From Acetobacteraceae bacterium (GTDB lineage: Bacteria > Pseudomonadota > Alphaproteobacteria > Acetobacterales > Acetobacteraceae): a DNA stretch of 34,752 nt. Numbering within the stretch: position 1 is the first letter of the stretch; each line of letters opens with the position of its first letter. The notes under the pieces were generated by a model. That model did no database searches. It had not been told where the DNA came from and was given only the letters and a program-made list of their open reading frames with translations. Of this stretch, positions 17,102-26,675 are shown in pieces. The position numbers and the translations under genes were made by a program. The DNA lies in the NCBI GenBank assembly GCA_003164305.1, contig PLSZ01000586.1:1-34752 (forward strand), written 5' to 3'.

Positions 17102-18103
17102 ATGATGAACCGGCGGATTACTTTGAAGTCGCGGCCTGCCGGTATCCCGGGTCCGAGCGAATTCAGTGAGGACGTTGTGGCGGTCCGGCCGCTCGATCCT
17201 GGCGAGTTGCTCGTTGAGACCATGTATATTTCGATCGACCCCGCCATGCGGAGTTGGATCGCCGATGCTTCCGGCTATACGCGCGCGGTCGCGATCGGCG
17301 ACGTGATGCGAGCCGGCGGCATTGGTCGCGTCCTTCAAAGCAAGGCTGACGGATTTTCGGTCGGCGATCTGGTTCAGGGACGAACCGGCTGGCAATCGCA
17401 CCCGTTGCTACGAGGACGCGAAACCCAAAAACTCGATCTTTCGATGGGCTCGGTCGAGGACTGGATGGGGCCGCTCGGAACGTCGGCGCTGACGGCGTAT
17501 TTTGGGATCCGCGATATCGGTTCGTTACGACCAGGAGAAACCTTACTGGTATCGGCAGCGGCGGGGGGCGTTGGGCAAATCGCGGCCCAGATCGGCTTGA
17601 TTGACGCATGTCGTGTTATTGGCATCGCCGGAGGCGAAGAGAAATGCCGCTTCCTCCAGCAAACGCTCAGCGTACATGGCGTGATCGATTACAAATCAGA
17701 GGTCGACCTGACGGCGGCGATCAGGCGTGAATGCCCCGAAGGGGTCGATGTTTATTTTGACAATGTCGGGGGCCCGACGCTGGACGCGGCGCTCGCCAAC
17801 CTCCGGCCGGACGCGCGGATCGCACTTTGCGGGCGTATCTCTCAAACGGTGGCGGCGGAGCCCTATGGCATTCGTAATTTAGGCATGACCGGCGGCAAGC
17901 GAGTCACCATTCGAAGTTTCCTGGTATTTGACTATCACGATCGATATCAGGAGGCGCGCGTTTGGTTATCGGCGCAAATTCGTGACGGTCGTTTGCGGCA
18001 AAAGCTTCATATCGTCGATGGTCTGGAGAATGCGCCGAACGCGCTGGGAATGTTGTTCCGTGGCGAGAACGTCGGCAAGCTGGTGGTCAGAGCAGCCGCC
18101 TGA
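17102..18103 (+). CDS. NADP-dependent MDR oxidoreductase, CurA-like (COG2130)
   Basis: A 333-residue enoyl/curcumin-reductase-like MDR protein that reduces activated C=C bonds with NADPH. Family features: the N-terminal NRRITLKSRPAGIPGPSEF, the MYISIDPAMRSWI block, a nucleotide-binding AAAGGVGQIAAQIG, and GVDVYFDNVGGPTLDAAL, which is diagnostic for the leukotriene B4 dehydrogenase/CurA group. The open frame extends upstream to 16880, but family similarity starts here and GGGAGG lies 8 bp before the ATG at 17102 (a second ATG at 17105 is nearly equivalent). It diverges from the carboxylesterase over 185 bp in which I see no clear element. Its 3' end overlaps the read-through frame of the broken DUF3293 gene on the other strand. 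Confidence 0.9.
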   Translation: MMNRRITLKSRPAGIPGPSEFSEDVVAVRPLDPGELLVETMYISIDPAMRSWIADASGYTRAVAIGDVMRAGGIGRVLQSKADGFSVGDLVQGRTGWQSHPLLRGRETQKLDLSMGSVEDWMGPLGTSALTAYFGIRDIGSLRPGETLLVSAAAGGVGQIAAQIGLIDACRVIGIAGGEEKCRFLQQTLSVHGVIDYKSEVDLTAAIRRECPEGVDVYFDNVGGPTLDAALANLRPDARIALCGRISQTVAAEPYGIRNLGMTGGKRVTIRSFLVFDYHDRYQEARVWLSAQIRDGRLRQKLHIVDGLENAPNALGMLFRGENVGKLVVRAAA

Positions 18104-18492
18104 CCGCGCCTGACGATCACCACGGCGAGTTGCCGGAAATAGCGCGAAATTCGTAAGACCAAACGTGGGTCCGCGAGAGCGAGAACATGATCTTCCCGCC
18201 ATCAACGCCATGACCCGACCGCGGGCAGAGTGACCTGGTGGCGCAAACGTTGCCTTAACCGGTCCTGCAAACGCTCATTCCAGCGCGGTGGCTTCAGGCG
18301 GGAGCGATGGTTCCACGCGGTAATGAACACGCCGACAGTCGCGCCGTATTTGGCTAACAAGCTGTCCAACGCGGGAGAACGGCGTCCAATCCTGACCACG
18401 ACGTTATTCACCGCGTAGCTTGTTCGCCGGTAAACCTGAAGCAGTCGCGGCGTTAATTGATCAATCCCGGTCGGTGTTGGGGAATTCCACAT
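18007..18492 (-). pseudogene. DUF3293 gene interrupted by an in-frame TGA
   Basis: Reading leftward from the ATG at 18490-18492, the frame encodes a protein that looks like DUF3293: LLQVYRRTSYAVNN, VRIGRRSPALDSLLAKYG and the signature FITAWNHRSR. It meets a TGA at 18202-18204 after 96 residues, in the context W-R-stop-W-R-E-D-H. With no frame shift the same frame goes on as HVLALADPRLVLRI, SRYFRQLAVVIVRRG and beyond to a second stop at 18007-18009. The residues after the TGA look like the natural C-terminal half of the family (130-140 residues), so a sense codon, most simply CGA, was probably changed to TGA. The first ATG overlaps the end of rodA by 32 bp, so it was the last gene of the elongation operon. 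DUF3293 has no known function. Sequencing error is the main alternative. Confidence 0.72.
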
Positions 18493-19603
18493 CACGATGC
18501 ACCTGAACCGACATCAGAATACCGAATGCGACCATCATGGTGATCATCGCCGAACCACCATGCGAAATCAGCGGTAATGGCACACCGCCCACTGGGATGA
18601 CGCCCATGACCATCGCGATGTTCACGAAGCAGTAAAAGAAGAAATTACATGCGATGCCGAACGCGACCAGTCGGCCATATTGGTGTTTGCACCGCAGTCC
18701 GACAAGCAGCGCGGCCCAAATGATCAGGACCAGCAGGGTCATCACCGCGATAGCACCGACCAGTCCGAATTCCTCACCGATCATCGTGAATATGAAATCG
18801 GTTTGCTTTTCAGGCAGGAAATCCAGATGCCCCTGGGTGCCCTGGAGGTATCCTTTGCCCCACAAGCCCCCGGAGCCCAGAGCGATCTTGGACTGAATGA
18901 TGTTGTAGCCGGCGCCCAAGGGGTCGCTTTCCGGGTTCATGAAGGTATCGATGCGCGCGCGCTGATATTCGTGAAGGTGCTGATAGACAAAACGGGCAGC
19001 GAACGGAACCGGGATCACGACGAGGGCGAACTTCCACCATCTGACGCCCGCCGCGAAAAACATCGCCCCACCCAGCATCACGGTAATCATCGCGGTGCCG
19101 AGATTCGGCTCCTTAAGGATCAATCCAACGGGGATCAGGATCGCTATGAGCGGGGGAAGCAAAAACAGAGGATTACCCATTCGCTCCCACGTAGCGCGGT
19201 GAAACCACGCCGCCAGCGCGAGAATCAAGCCAAGCTTCATGAGTTCGGACGGTTGAATCTGTTGTCCACCCAGATCCAGCCATCGTTGAGCGCCTTTGCC
19301 GACATGGCCAATTTTCAAAACCAGGACCAGAAGCGCGACGCCGAGGGCATAAGCGACCCAGGAAAACCTGGCGATGAAACGGATATCCACCAGCGCGATG
19401 CACACCATCAGCAGCAACCCAAACGCGAACCGCTCAATATGCCTTGTCGCATATGGTTCAGGTGAACCGCCCGCAGCGCTGTAAAGGGCGATATATCCAA
19501 CCGTCGCCAACCCGCAAAGCAAGATCACGAACAGCCAATTGATGCGGAAGATCTTCCCGGTGAGATCGTGTGAGCTTTCCCGCCAGAGTCGCCGTTCAAT
19601 CAT
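18461..19603 (-). CDS. rodA: Peptidoglycan glycosyltransferase RodA
   Basis: A SEDS-family polymerase that extends glycan strands from lipid II during cell elongation, working with PBP2. The 380-residue integral membrane protein has about ten hydrophobic segments. Diagnostic stretches are IQPSELMKLGLILALAAWFH, GSGGLWGKGYLQGTQGHLDF, LPEKQTDFIFTMIGEEFGLVG and the C-terminal MGVIPVGGVPLPLISHGGSA. The ATG at 19601-19603 lies 21 bp after the mrdA stop, the expected arrangement in the mreBCD-mrdA-rodA operon. Its last codons overlap the start of the DUF3293 gene. RodA is also called MrdB. Confidence 0.96.
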   Translation of the reverse strand: MIERRLWRESSHDLTGKIFRINWLFVILLCGLATVGYIALYSAAGGSPEPYATRHIERFAFGLLLMVCIALVDIRFIARFSWVAYALGVALLVLVLKIGHVGKGAQRWLDLGGQQIQPSELMKLGLILALAAWFHRATWERMGNPLFLLPPLIAILIPVGLILKEPNLGTAMITVMLGGAMFFAAGVRWWKFALVVIPVPFAARFVYQHLHEYQRARIDTFMNPESDPLGAGYNIIQSKIALGSGGLWGKGYLQGTQGHLDFLPEKQTDFIFTMIGEEFGLVGAIAVMTLLVLIIWAALLVGLRCKHQYGRLVAFGIACNFFFYCFVNIAMVMGVIPVGGVPLPLISHGGSAMITMMVAFGILMSVQVHRDVEFPNTDRD

Positions 19604-19624
19604 CTGATGCTGCTCCGGCGAAGA

Positions 19625-21490
19625 TCACGACTTTGCTTCCGCGACTTGTGCCGGCTCGCCGTCCTGGCGGCTGGCCGGATCGCGACGAAGGACATCGGTC
19701 ATGATGTCACGCGCCAAAGGAGCCGCCGCCGCGCCGCCTGCGTTGCCGTGCTCAACCACGACCGATAGTGCGTATTTCGGTTGGTCGTAGGGTGCGTAAG
19801 CGACGAAAAGCGCGTGGGGGCGGAATTCCCAAGGCAGATTTTTGCTGTCGAACGTGCCGCTTTCTCGCTGCTGTCGCGAGACACGCCTGACCTGGGACGA
19901 GCCGGTTTTTCCAGCGAGTTGGAGCGGGCCGGCGAGACGAGCTTTGGGTGCGGTACCGCCGGGCTCGTTCACGACCGCGAACATACCACCTCTCACCGCC
20001 TGAAGCATTGGGTCGGGAACCCCGAGGTCCGGCCAATCATCGGGTTGTGACCCCGGTTGCATGGCGCCGGCGATCCGGCGAGTAAAATGGGGTTGTACCG
20101 CTCGGCCGGTAGCGACGCGGGCGGCGTATGTCGCCAATTGCAGGGGCGAAACGATAATGTAGCCCTGGCCAATGCCGCTGACGACGGTATCGCCAAGTTG
20201 CCAGGGATGGCCTTTACTGACCCGCCAGTCTTTGGTCGGGACCTGCCCAATGCGTTGCCCTGGAATGTCGATGTCGAGTTCCGTCCCCATCCCGAGGCGG
20301 TGGGCCATCGCGGAAATTCGGTCGATGCCGGTTCGAAGGGCGACCTGATAGAAGTATACGTCGCAACTATACTTCAGCGCCTGATGCAGATCGAGCGGCC
20401 CATGGCCCGATTTGTTCCAGCAGTGAAATCGGCTGTTGCCCAGGTCGAGATGCCCAGGACAGCTCAGGCGGTCATGGACGCTGATTGTCCTGGCATCCAG
20501 GCCGGCCAGCGCGACCGCCATTTTAAACGTCGATCCGGGCGCGTACAGACCGGACGTTGCCTTATTGATCAAAGGGGTTCGCCGATCTTTGGTCCATTCT
20601 TTCCATTGCGCCTGCGACACCCCGGTCGCGAACAATGAGGGATCGTACGATGGATTGGACACCATCGCCATGATCTCACCATTGCGGCAATCGAGTACAA
20701 CAGCGCTGGCGGCATCGTCGCCGAGGCGTTTTTGGATTGCTTGCTGCAGTTCGAGGTCGAAACTCAGGCCTATGTCGTCGCCGTTCACGCCGTCGGCCCG
20801 ATCCAACTCACGTATTACACGGCCGACCGCGTTGATCTCGAGATGCACCACGCCTGGTCGGCCGCGCAGCGCCAGGTCATGGAATTTTTCAATTCCAGCT
20901 CGGCCAACCTTCACACCGGGCAACTCCATCAGCGGATCGCCGGTCATGTCGGATTCATTTGGAGGCGCGACATATCCCAGAATATGGGCGAGGTCGTAAG
21001 GATAGTTGTAAGTGCGACTTGTGCCGGCATCGACCGTGATACCCGGCAGGTCCGGCCCGTTGACCTCAATCCTGGTCATCGCGTCTCGGCTGAGGTACTC
21101 CTTGACGAGCACGGGAATGAAGCTCTTTCCGTGATGCAGGTCCCGCTCTATGCGGGCCCGCTCGGCATCGGTCAGCGGAACGATCGCGGAGAAATTGTCG
21201 AGGCTTCGGCGGACGTCAATCGTTTGCTCAGTGATCAGCAAAGCGCGCCAGTTGATCAGACTTCCAGCCAGCACGATTCCGAACCGATCCAGGATACGCC
21301 CTCGTTGCGGCGCGATCATTCTGGCGCTGACCCGGTTGTCTTCGGCCATGGTCGCGTAGTGATCGCCTTCTTGCACCTGGACCTGCCTCAACCGGGCGGC
21401 CAACCCTCCCAGGAGCAATGTCTGGGCTCCGCCGACGAGCAGCGCGCGGCGGGTAAAGACGCTCCCTCGATTGATTTCGCGGCGAATCAT
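19625..21490 (-). CDS. mrdA: Penicillin-binding protein 2 (elongation transpeptidase)
   Basis: Cross-links peptidoglycan during cell elongation and activates RodA. The 621-residue protein has an N-terminal membrane anchor (ALLVGGAQTLLLGGLAARL), a pedestal domain with DRFGIVLA and the transpeptidase domain. The active-site motifs are all present: STFK at 320-323 (nucleophile Ser320), SCD at 375-377 as the SxN-type motif, and KTG at 528-530. The ATG at 21488-21490 overlaps the mreD stop by four bases (ATGA), indicating translational coupling. The C-terminus is rich in alanine and charged residues, as often seen in alphaproteobacteria. MrdA is the target of mecillinam-type beta-lactams. Confidence 0.96.
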   Translation of the reverse strand: MIRREINRGSVFTRRALLVGGAQTLLLGGLAARLRQVQVQEGDHYATMAEDNRVSARMIAPQRGRILDRFGIVLAGSLINWRALLITEQTIDVRRSLDNFSAIVPLTDAERARIERDLHHGKSFIPVLVKEYLSRDAMTRIEVNGPDLPGITVDAGTSRTYNYPYDLAHILGYVAPPNESDMTGDPLMELPGVKVGRAGIEKFHDLALRGRPGVVHLEINAVGRVIRELDRADGVNGDDIGLSFDLELQQAIQKRLGDDAASAVVLDCRNGEIMAMVSNPSYDPSLFATGVSQAQWKEWTKDRRTPLINKATSGLYAPGSTFKMAVALAGLDARTISVHDRLSCPGHLDLGNSRFHCWNKSGHGPLDLHQALKYSCDVYFYQVALRTGIDRISAMAHRLGMGTELDIDIPGQRIGQVPTKDWRVSKGHPWQLGDTVVSGIGQGYIIVSPLQLATYAARVATGRAVQPHFTRRIAGAMQPGSQPDDWPDLGVPDPMLQAVRGGMFAVVNEPGGTAPKARLAGPLQLAGKTGSSQVRRVSRQQRESGTFDSKNLPWEFRPHALFVAYAPYDQPKYALSVVVEHGNAGGAAAAPLARDIMTDVLRRDPASRQDGEPAQVAEAKS

Positions 21491-22041
21491 GCCAGATCCG
21501 GATCGGCTATGGAACGGTGAGCCAGCATCAGCGGGATCGCCACAACGGGATACATGGCGGCGGCCAGACCAGCCTGGAACAAGACGGGACCTGGCGGTTC
21601 GATGCTAAATGTCAGCAGCGATACCAATGCCCAGTTCATCGCCGCGACGCCACAAGCGAGCGCTATGAAGATCAGCCAGATGACCGAAAAACCCTGGCGG
21701 GCCAGGAACCGGCGCAGTCGTTGCGCGATCCCGTGGGTCGTCAACATGGTCAGCGCTCCGACACCAAGCGGCAGGAAACCGAGAAGGTCCAGCAGCAGGC
21801 CGATCAGGAAGACCATTGGGGGCGCCATGGCCGCGGGCCTGAACAACGACCAGAACCAAACGCATGTCAGCGCCACTGTCGGCAGCAAAGCTGCCTGACT
21901 CCATAATCCGAAGTGGGCGACTGACAGAAGCATAAGGAACAGGCTGGTGACGCCTGGGAACGCATGCCGCCAGGCAATATCCAGGCGTCTGCCGAGGGTC
22001 AGATGGGGCCGGATTCCGGGGAGGCGGTCACTTCGCGCCAT
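21487..22041 (-). CDS. mreD: Rod shape-determining membrane protein MreD
   Basis: A small (184-residue) integral membrane protein with five or so hydrophobic segments, such as LLSVAHFGLWSQAALLPTVA, MVFLIGLLLDLLGFLPLG and IFIALACGVAAMNWALVSLL. MreD sequences are poorly conserved; identification rests on the LLDLLGFLPLGVGAL segment typical of the family and on its position between mreC and mrdA. It is part of the elongasome with MreB, MreC, RodA and PBP2. Its ATG overlaps the mreC stop by one base (TAATG) and its stop overlaps the mrdA start by four bases. Confidence 0.92.
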   Translation of the reverse strand: MARSDRLPGIRPHLTLGRRLDIAWRHAFPGVTSLFLMLLSVAHFGLWSQAALLPTVALTCVWFWSLFRPAAMAPPMVFLIGLLLDLLGFLPLGVGALTMLTTHGIAQRLRRFLARQGFSVIWLIFIALACGVAAMNWALVSLLTFSIEPPGPVLFQAGLAAAMYPVVAIPLMLAHRSIADPDLA

Positions 22042-22901
22042 TACCGACGGCCTTGGGTCGCGCGTGCGGTCACCTCGGGGGGAGTGAGGCCACTCAGTCC
22101 GTAATCGAAGATCCGAACAATATCGAGCGCGCGCAATTGAGCATCAGGCTCAACTTCCGGAACGCCGTTCGCGTTATAACGAACTGTACCGACCGGTAGG
22201 TTGGCCGGGAAAGCATCCGCCTCCGCGCTGGTGACGACCCGTTCGCCTTCCTTGGGAACGGTACCCTCGGACCAATAGAGCAGTCGAGGCCACGGCCCAT
22301 TCGTGCCGGCCAGGATCGCATGGGCGCGGCTACTCTCCAGGATCACAGGAACCTTGCTGTTCATGTCCGTGATCAGGAGGACTCGCGCGGTACGCGTGCC
22401 AACCTCGGTGATGCGACCGACCAGTCCACGTTCGTCGAGCGCGATCTGACCCTTATGCAGCCCGTGGTTGGGGCCTAATGAGAGCAGGACAGCCTTCGCG
22501 TAGACTCCGCCCGCGTCCGCGACGACGCGAGCGGTTACGTAGGATGCCGCTGGATCGGGGATCCAGCGTAACGCGGTTTTCAATCGCCGGTTTTCCGCGT
22601 CAAGCGTCAGCGCGATCGATTGCCAACGCCTGAGCTGTTCGTTCTCATCGCGCAGACGGGCATTTTCATCCCGCAGGCTCCATAGTCCCACGACATCCGC
22701 GACCGCCTTGTTCGCTTCGGAAAGGGGTTCGGCGAGAGCGGCGTAAATCGGGGCACTCGCATCATAAACCGCTATACGAGCCCGCTCCACGAGGACCGTG
22801 TCCACCTTGCCGACCAGCATCAGGCCGAACGCCGCGATAACCATCACGGGCAAGGTCAATCTGGCCAGCGCGTGGCGCGCCTGAATGGAAGGACGGATCA
22901 T
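22041..22901 (-). CDS. mreC: Rod shape-determining protein MreC
   Basis: A 286-residue bitopic protein: an N-terminal membrane helix (LTLPVMVIAAFGLMLVG), a coiled-coil segment (LRDENARLRDENEQLRRW near residues 75-92), then the periplasmic beta-rich domain that assembles into filaments and activates PBP2. Family landmarks are ARVVADAGGVYAKAVLLSLG, GLVGRITEVGTRTARVLLITD and the VLL/VPVILESSRAHAIL segment. The ATG at 22899-22901 lies 68 bp after the mreB stop, the only sizeable gap within the operon. Confidence 0.95.
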   Translation of the reverse strand: MIRPSIQARHALARLTLPVMVIAAFGLMLVGKVDTVLVERARIAVYDASAPIYAALAEPLSEANKAVADVVGLWSLRDENARLRDENEQLRRWQSIALTLDAENRRLKTALRWIPDPAASYVTARVVADAGGVYAKAVLLSLGPNHGLHKGQIALDERGLVGRITEVGTRTARVLLITDMNSKVPVILESSRAHAILAGTNGPWPRLLYWSEGTVPKEGERVVTSAEADAFPANLPVGTVRYNANGVPEVEPDAQLRALDIVRIFDYGLSGLTPPEVTARATQGRR

Positions 22902-22969
22902 GGTCCGATATCAAGTCCCAGAAGTGTTCGATGCCGCGGCGCCCCCAACCTTTCGAGAGCCGCCACCCA

Positions 22970-24082
<1,113 letters not shown>

Positions 24083-24093
24083 TCACAAGAGGG

Positions 24094-24111
24094 GGCGGAT
24101 CATCATCCGCC
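24094..24111. terminator. Small hairpin between carboxylesterase and mreB
   Basis: GGCGGAT at 24094-24100 and ATCCGCC at 24105-24111 form a perfect 7-bp stem with a CATC loop, about 95 bp past the carboxylesterase stop and 80 bp before mreB. It may be a weak terminator for the esterase transcript or part of the mreB leader. No U-run follows on the minus strand, so termination is uncertain. Confidence 0.35.
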
Positions 24112-24206
24112 TTGGGGACGCCGGTTCCCGTGTTTGGACCCGGGTGCCCCCGACCGTTCGGAGATGGGTGTTCCACGCTACTCCGCGCTGGAATTCCGAC
24201 CACGTT

Positions 24207-25826
24207 TCACCGGCTGATGCGATACGGCGGGAGAGGAGCGAGCAATTGCCGCTCGTCGCCCCGAAAATCATCAATAACGCGAGATTTCGTGTCGAACACC
24301 ATGGTTGCCCGCTCTGGGACGCGAAAGGGGGCCCACTGAGGGGAAAGTTTGTTGTTCGGGTTGCCGGTGCGGGCGAAGGCGAGCCATGCGGTGCTCATTT
24401 GTTCCGCCAGTGAGCGCGGGCCATCGCCACCGCCGACCATCGACTGTGATTTGGCGACGTTATCGAACATGAATGCCAAATCGAGCGAGTGCGGCGATTG
24501 CCATTTCCCGTCATCGACGGGTGTTTGCCAGTCGAGCTCGTACAGCCAGACTGGCCCGGCGTTCTGCGCGGCCTTGCGTTCGGCCTGGACCCAGGCCTGT
24601 TGCCTTACCCGGCGCGCGCTGCTGATCGCGAAGAACAAATCGGAGGATGTCCCGCCGGGCATGGATTTTTGATAACCCGCGATCACGCGCTCAATCTCAT
24701 TCGTGGGTATCAATGTGGCCAGCTTCTTCCGCAGGCTCGCGTCATCGAGTGAAAATACCGAGGGATCGTCCGCGCCGATCAGCGCTGTCGTTTCAGTTTT
24801 CGTCGATCCAATCAGCATTGGGACACTCGCGGATTCGGTCGGCCCGTCCGGAATCCATGGGGCTTTTGGGAGGAACTTCCCATCAACGACCGGACTGAAG
24901 CTGATCGGCGTGCTTTGCGCGCGCATTGTCTTGCGGAGCGCCGTCAGCAATTGTTCCATCGATAGTTTCTGTAAGCGCGCGAGATCGTTCGCGGGCACGT
25001 CGGCGGCTCTCAGAAACGCGAGAGCGTTGGCATTGGCCTCATCGGTCGTCAACCCGTCCAGGTGCGATCCGCTTTGGACGATCGCGCGATGGAACAAACC
25101 CCTGGTTTGCGGCATCCCCATCAGGACGCTGACCTTGGCACCGCCCCCGGACTGACCAAAGATCGTTACGTTCGCCGGATCGCCGCCAAATTCCGCGATA
25201 TTCGTGTGCACCCATCGTAACGCCGCGACCAGATCGAGAACCCCAAGAGTGCCGGATTCCGCGAACTCCGCGCCACCAACTCTGGTCAGGTAGAGATGTC
25301 CGAAAATATTCAATCTATGGTTGACGGTGACGACTACAACGTCGCCCTTTCTGGCGAGGTTCGTGCCATCGTAAACCGGGCTGCTACCGGACCCCGTCGA
25401 AAAACCGCCGCCGTGAAACCACACCATTACTGGCCGCTTGTGGTGGTCGCGTAATGCTGGTGTCCAGATATTCAGGACCAGGCAGTCCTCGCTCATGGGG
25501 GTGTCGGAGGCCCAGGATGCCGCGAATGACGGTCGAGAATGAATTTCCTGTGGACACATTGGTCCATAAGCGATCGCGTCGCGGACCCCCTGCCAGGGCA
25601 CCGCGAGTTTGGCTTCGAGGAAGCGGTTCGGGCCATCCGTTGGGGCGCCGTATGGGATCCCCTTGAACGTCCGGATGCCCTGATTGATCACGCCTCGCAC
25701 GCGCCCCCGCGAGGTTTCCGCGATCGCGTTTTGAATGTCGGGTTTTTTCGTCGGAACAGCGAAGGCCTGACTGGTCAGGCCAAAGCCAACGCTTGCATGA
25801 CCGATCAGGCTTCGCCGTCCAAGCAC
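24207..25826 (-). CDS. Exported type-B carboxylesterase
   Basis: A 539-residue ester hydrolase, paralogous to the one at 15354-16916. It starts with a GTG at 25824-25826 and an apparent export signal: basic LGRRS, a hydrophobic stretch (LIGHASVGFGLTSQAFA) and an AFA cleavage site near residue 23. The arginine pair leaves a Tat-type signal possible. Family motifs: EDCLVLNIWTP near 113-123, oxyanion-hole HGGGF at 138-142, and nucleophile elbow FGQSGGGAK with Ser226, where Gln225 replaces the usual glutamate and the consensus GESAG is altered. The likely catalytic histidine is in SPHSLDLAFMF. The gene starts 3 bp after the SDR stop, so the two form a unit transcribed towards mreB. Substrate is unknown. 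Confidence 0.9.
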   Translation of the reverse strand: MLGRRSLIGHASVGFGLTSQAFAVPTKKPDIQNAIAETSRGRVRGVINQGIRTFKGIPYGAPTDGPNRFLEAKLAVPWQGVRDAIAYGPMCPQEIHSRPSFAASWASDTPMSEDCLVLNIWTPALRDHHKRPVMVWFHGGGFSTGSGSSPVYDGTNLARKGDVVVVTVNHRLNIFGHLYLTRVGGAEFAESGTLGVLDLVAALRWVHTNIAEFGGDPANVTIFGQSGGGAKVSVLMGMPQTRGLFHRAIVQSGSHLDGLTTDEANANALAFLRAADVPANDLARLQKLSMEQLLTALRKTMRAQSTPISFSPVVDGKFLPKAPWIPDGPTESASVPMLIGSTKTETTALIGADDPSVFSLDDASLRKKLATLIPTNEIERVIAGYQKSMPGGTSSDLFFAISSARRVRQQAWVQAERKAAQNAGPVWLYELDWQTPVDDGKWQSPHSLDLAFMFDNVAKSQSMVGGGDGPRSLAEQMSTAWLAFARTGNPNNKLSPQWAPFRVPERATMVFDTKSRVIDDFRGDERQLLAPLPPYRISR

Positions 25827-25829
25827 CGG

Positions 25830-26576
25830 TTAACCGCGTCCGATAAAGGGCATCTTCGTAGCCATGATCGTGACGAACTGGATATTCGATTCCAGGGGCA
25901 GGTTGGCCATGAAGGCGACCTGCTGGCCCACATGGTTCACGTCCATCCGGGCTTCGACCGCCATCTGACCGTAAGGCTGCATTTGTCCGTTGGTTGAACG
26001 CGCGGTCATCGGGGTGGCGGCATTGCCGATGTCGATCTGGCCGGAACAAATGTCGAATTCCCGTCCATCGAGCGCGATTGATTTGGTCAGGCCGGTGACG
26101 CCGTGTTTGGTCGCCGTATAGGCGACGGAACCCGGCCGCGGCACATGCGCGGAAATAGACCCATTGTTGATGATCCGGCCGCCCCGCGGCGTTTGATCAC
26201 GCATGATGCGGAATGCCTGATTGGCGCACTGGAACATCGCGTCAAAATTCACCGCGACGACGCGCCGCCACATTTCCCAGGTGAAATCGCCAAAATTTGT
26301 CGATGGAACGTTGCCGCCCGCGTTGTTGAATAGCATGTCCACGCGACCGAATTTCTCCTTCGCCGCCGCGAACGCCGCGATGACCTGATCCGGATCCGAA
26401 ACGTCGGTGGGGATCGGCATTGTCTTGCCACCGATAGCGAGGCTCGCGGTTTCTTCCAGCGCGTCCTTTCGCCGTCCGAGCAGCGCGACGGACCAGCCGT
26501 CCTTGCAAAGCGCGAGAGCCGATGCCCGGCCAATGCCGCTGCCCGCCCCGGTGATGACCGCGATCCGTTCCACCAT
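25830..26576 (-). CDS. Short-chain dehydrogenase/reductase (SDR)
   Basis: A 248-residue classical SDR using NAD(P)H to oxidise or reduce an alcohol/ketone. Cofactor-binding TGAGSGIG at residues 9-16, FNNAG at 83-87, and the catalytic set Ser140 (NNGSIS), Tyr153 and Lys157 (YTATK) are all present. The C-terminal region around [16 protein letters not shown] and [14 protein letters not shown] lies where the substrate-binding loop is expected. The substrate cannot be deduced. The ATG at 26574-26576 faces the divergent Gfo/Idh/MocA gene across 99 bp, so one regulatory region may serve both directions. The exported carboxylesterase follows 3 bp downstream; a hydrolase plus SDR pair could release and oxidise an alcohol moiety, which is inference. 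Confidence 0.92.
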   Translation of the reverse strand: MVERIAVITGAGSGIGRASALALCKDGWSVALLGRRKDALEETASLAIGGKTMPIPTDVSDPDQVIAAFAAAKEKFGRVDMLFNNAGGNVPSTNFGDFTWEMWRRVVAVNFDAMFQCANQAFRIMRDQTPRGGRIINNGSISAHVPRPGSVAYTATKHGVTGLTKSIALDGREFDICSGQIDIGNAATPMTARSTNGQMQPYGQMAVEARMDVNHVGQQVAFMANLPLESNIQFVTIMATKMPFIGRG

Positions 26577-26675
26577 GGTGTTTTCTCCCTCTCCAATGGG
26601 TATCCGCCCCTATTGTGGACCTTGGTTGCGGGGCGTGGAAGATGGTGCGAGCCTGCCGGCCCAGGAGAAGACACC

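Noticed and set aside
17966..18211. A separate minus-strand protein (MALMAGRSCSRS...) after the DUF3293 stop.
   Set aside because: It is in a different frame from the DUF3293 continuation, overlaps the CurA-like gene and resembles nothing known.
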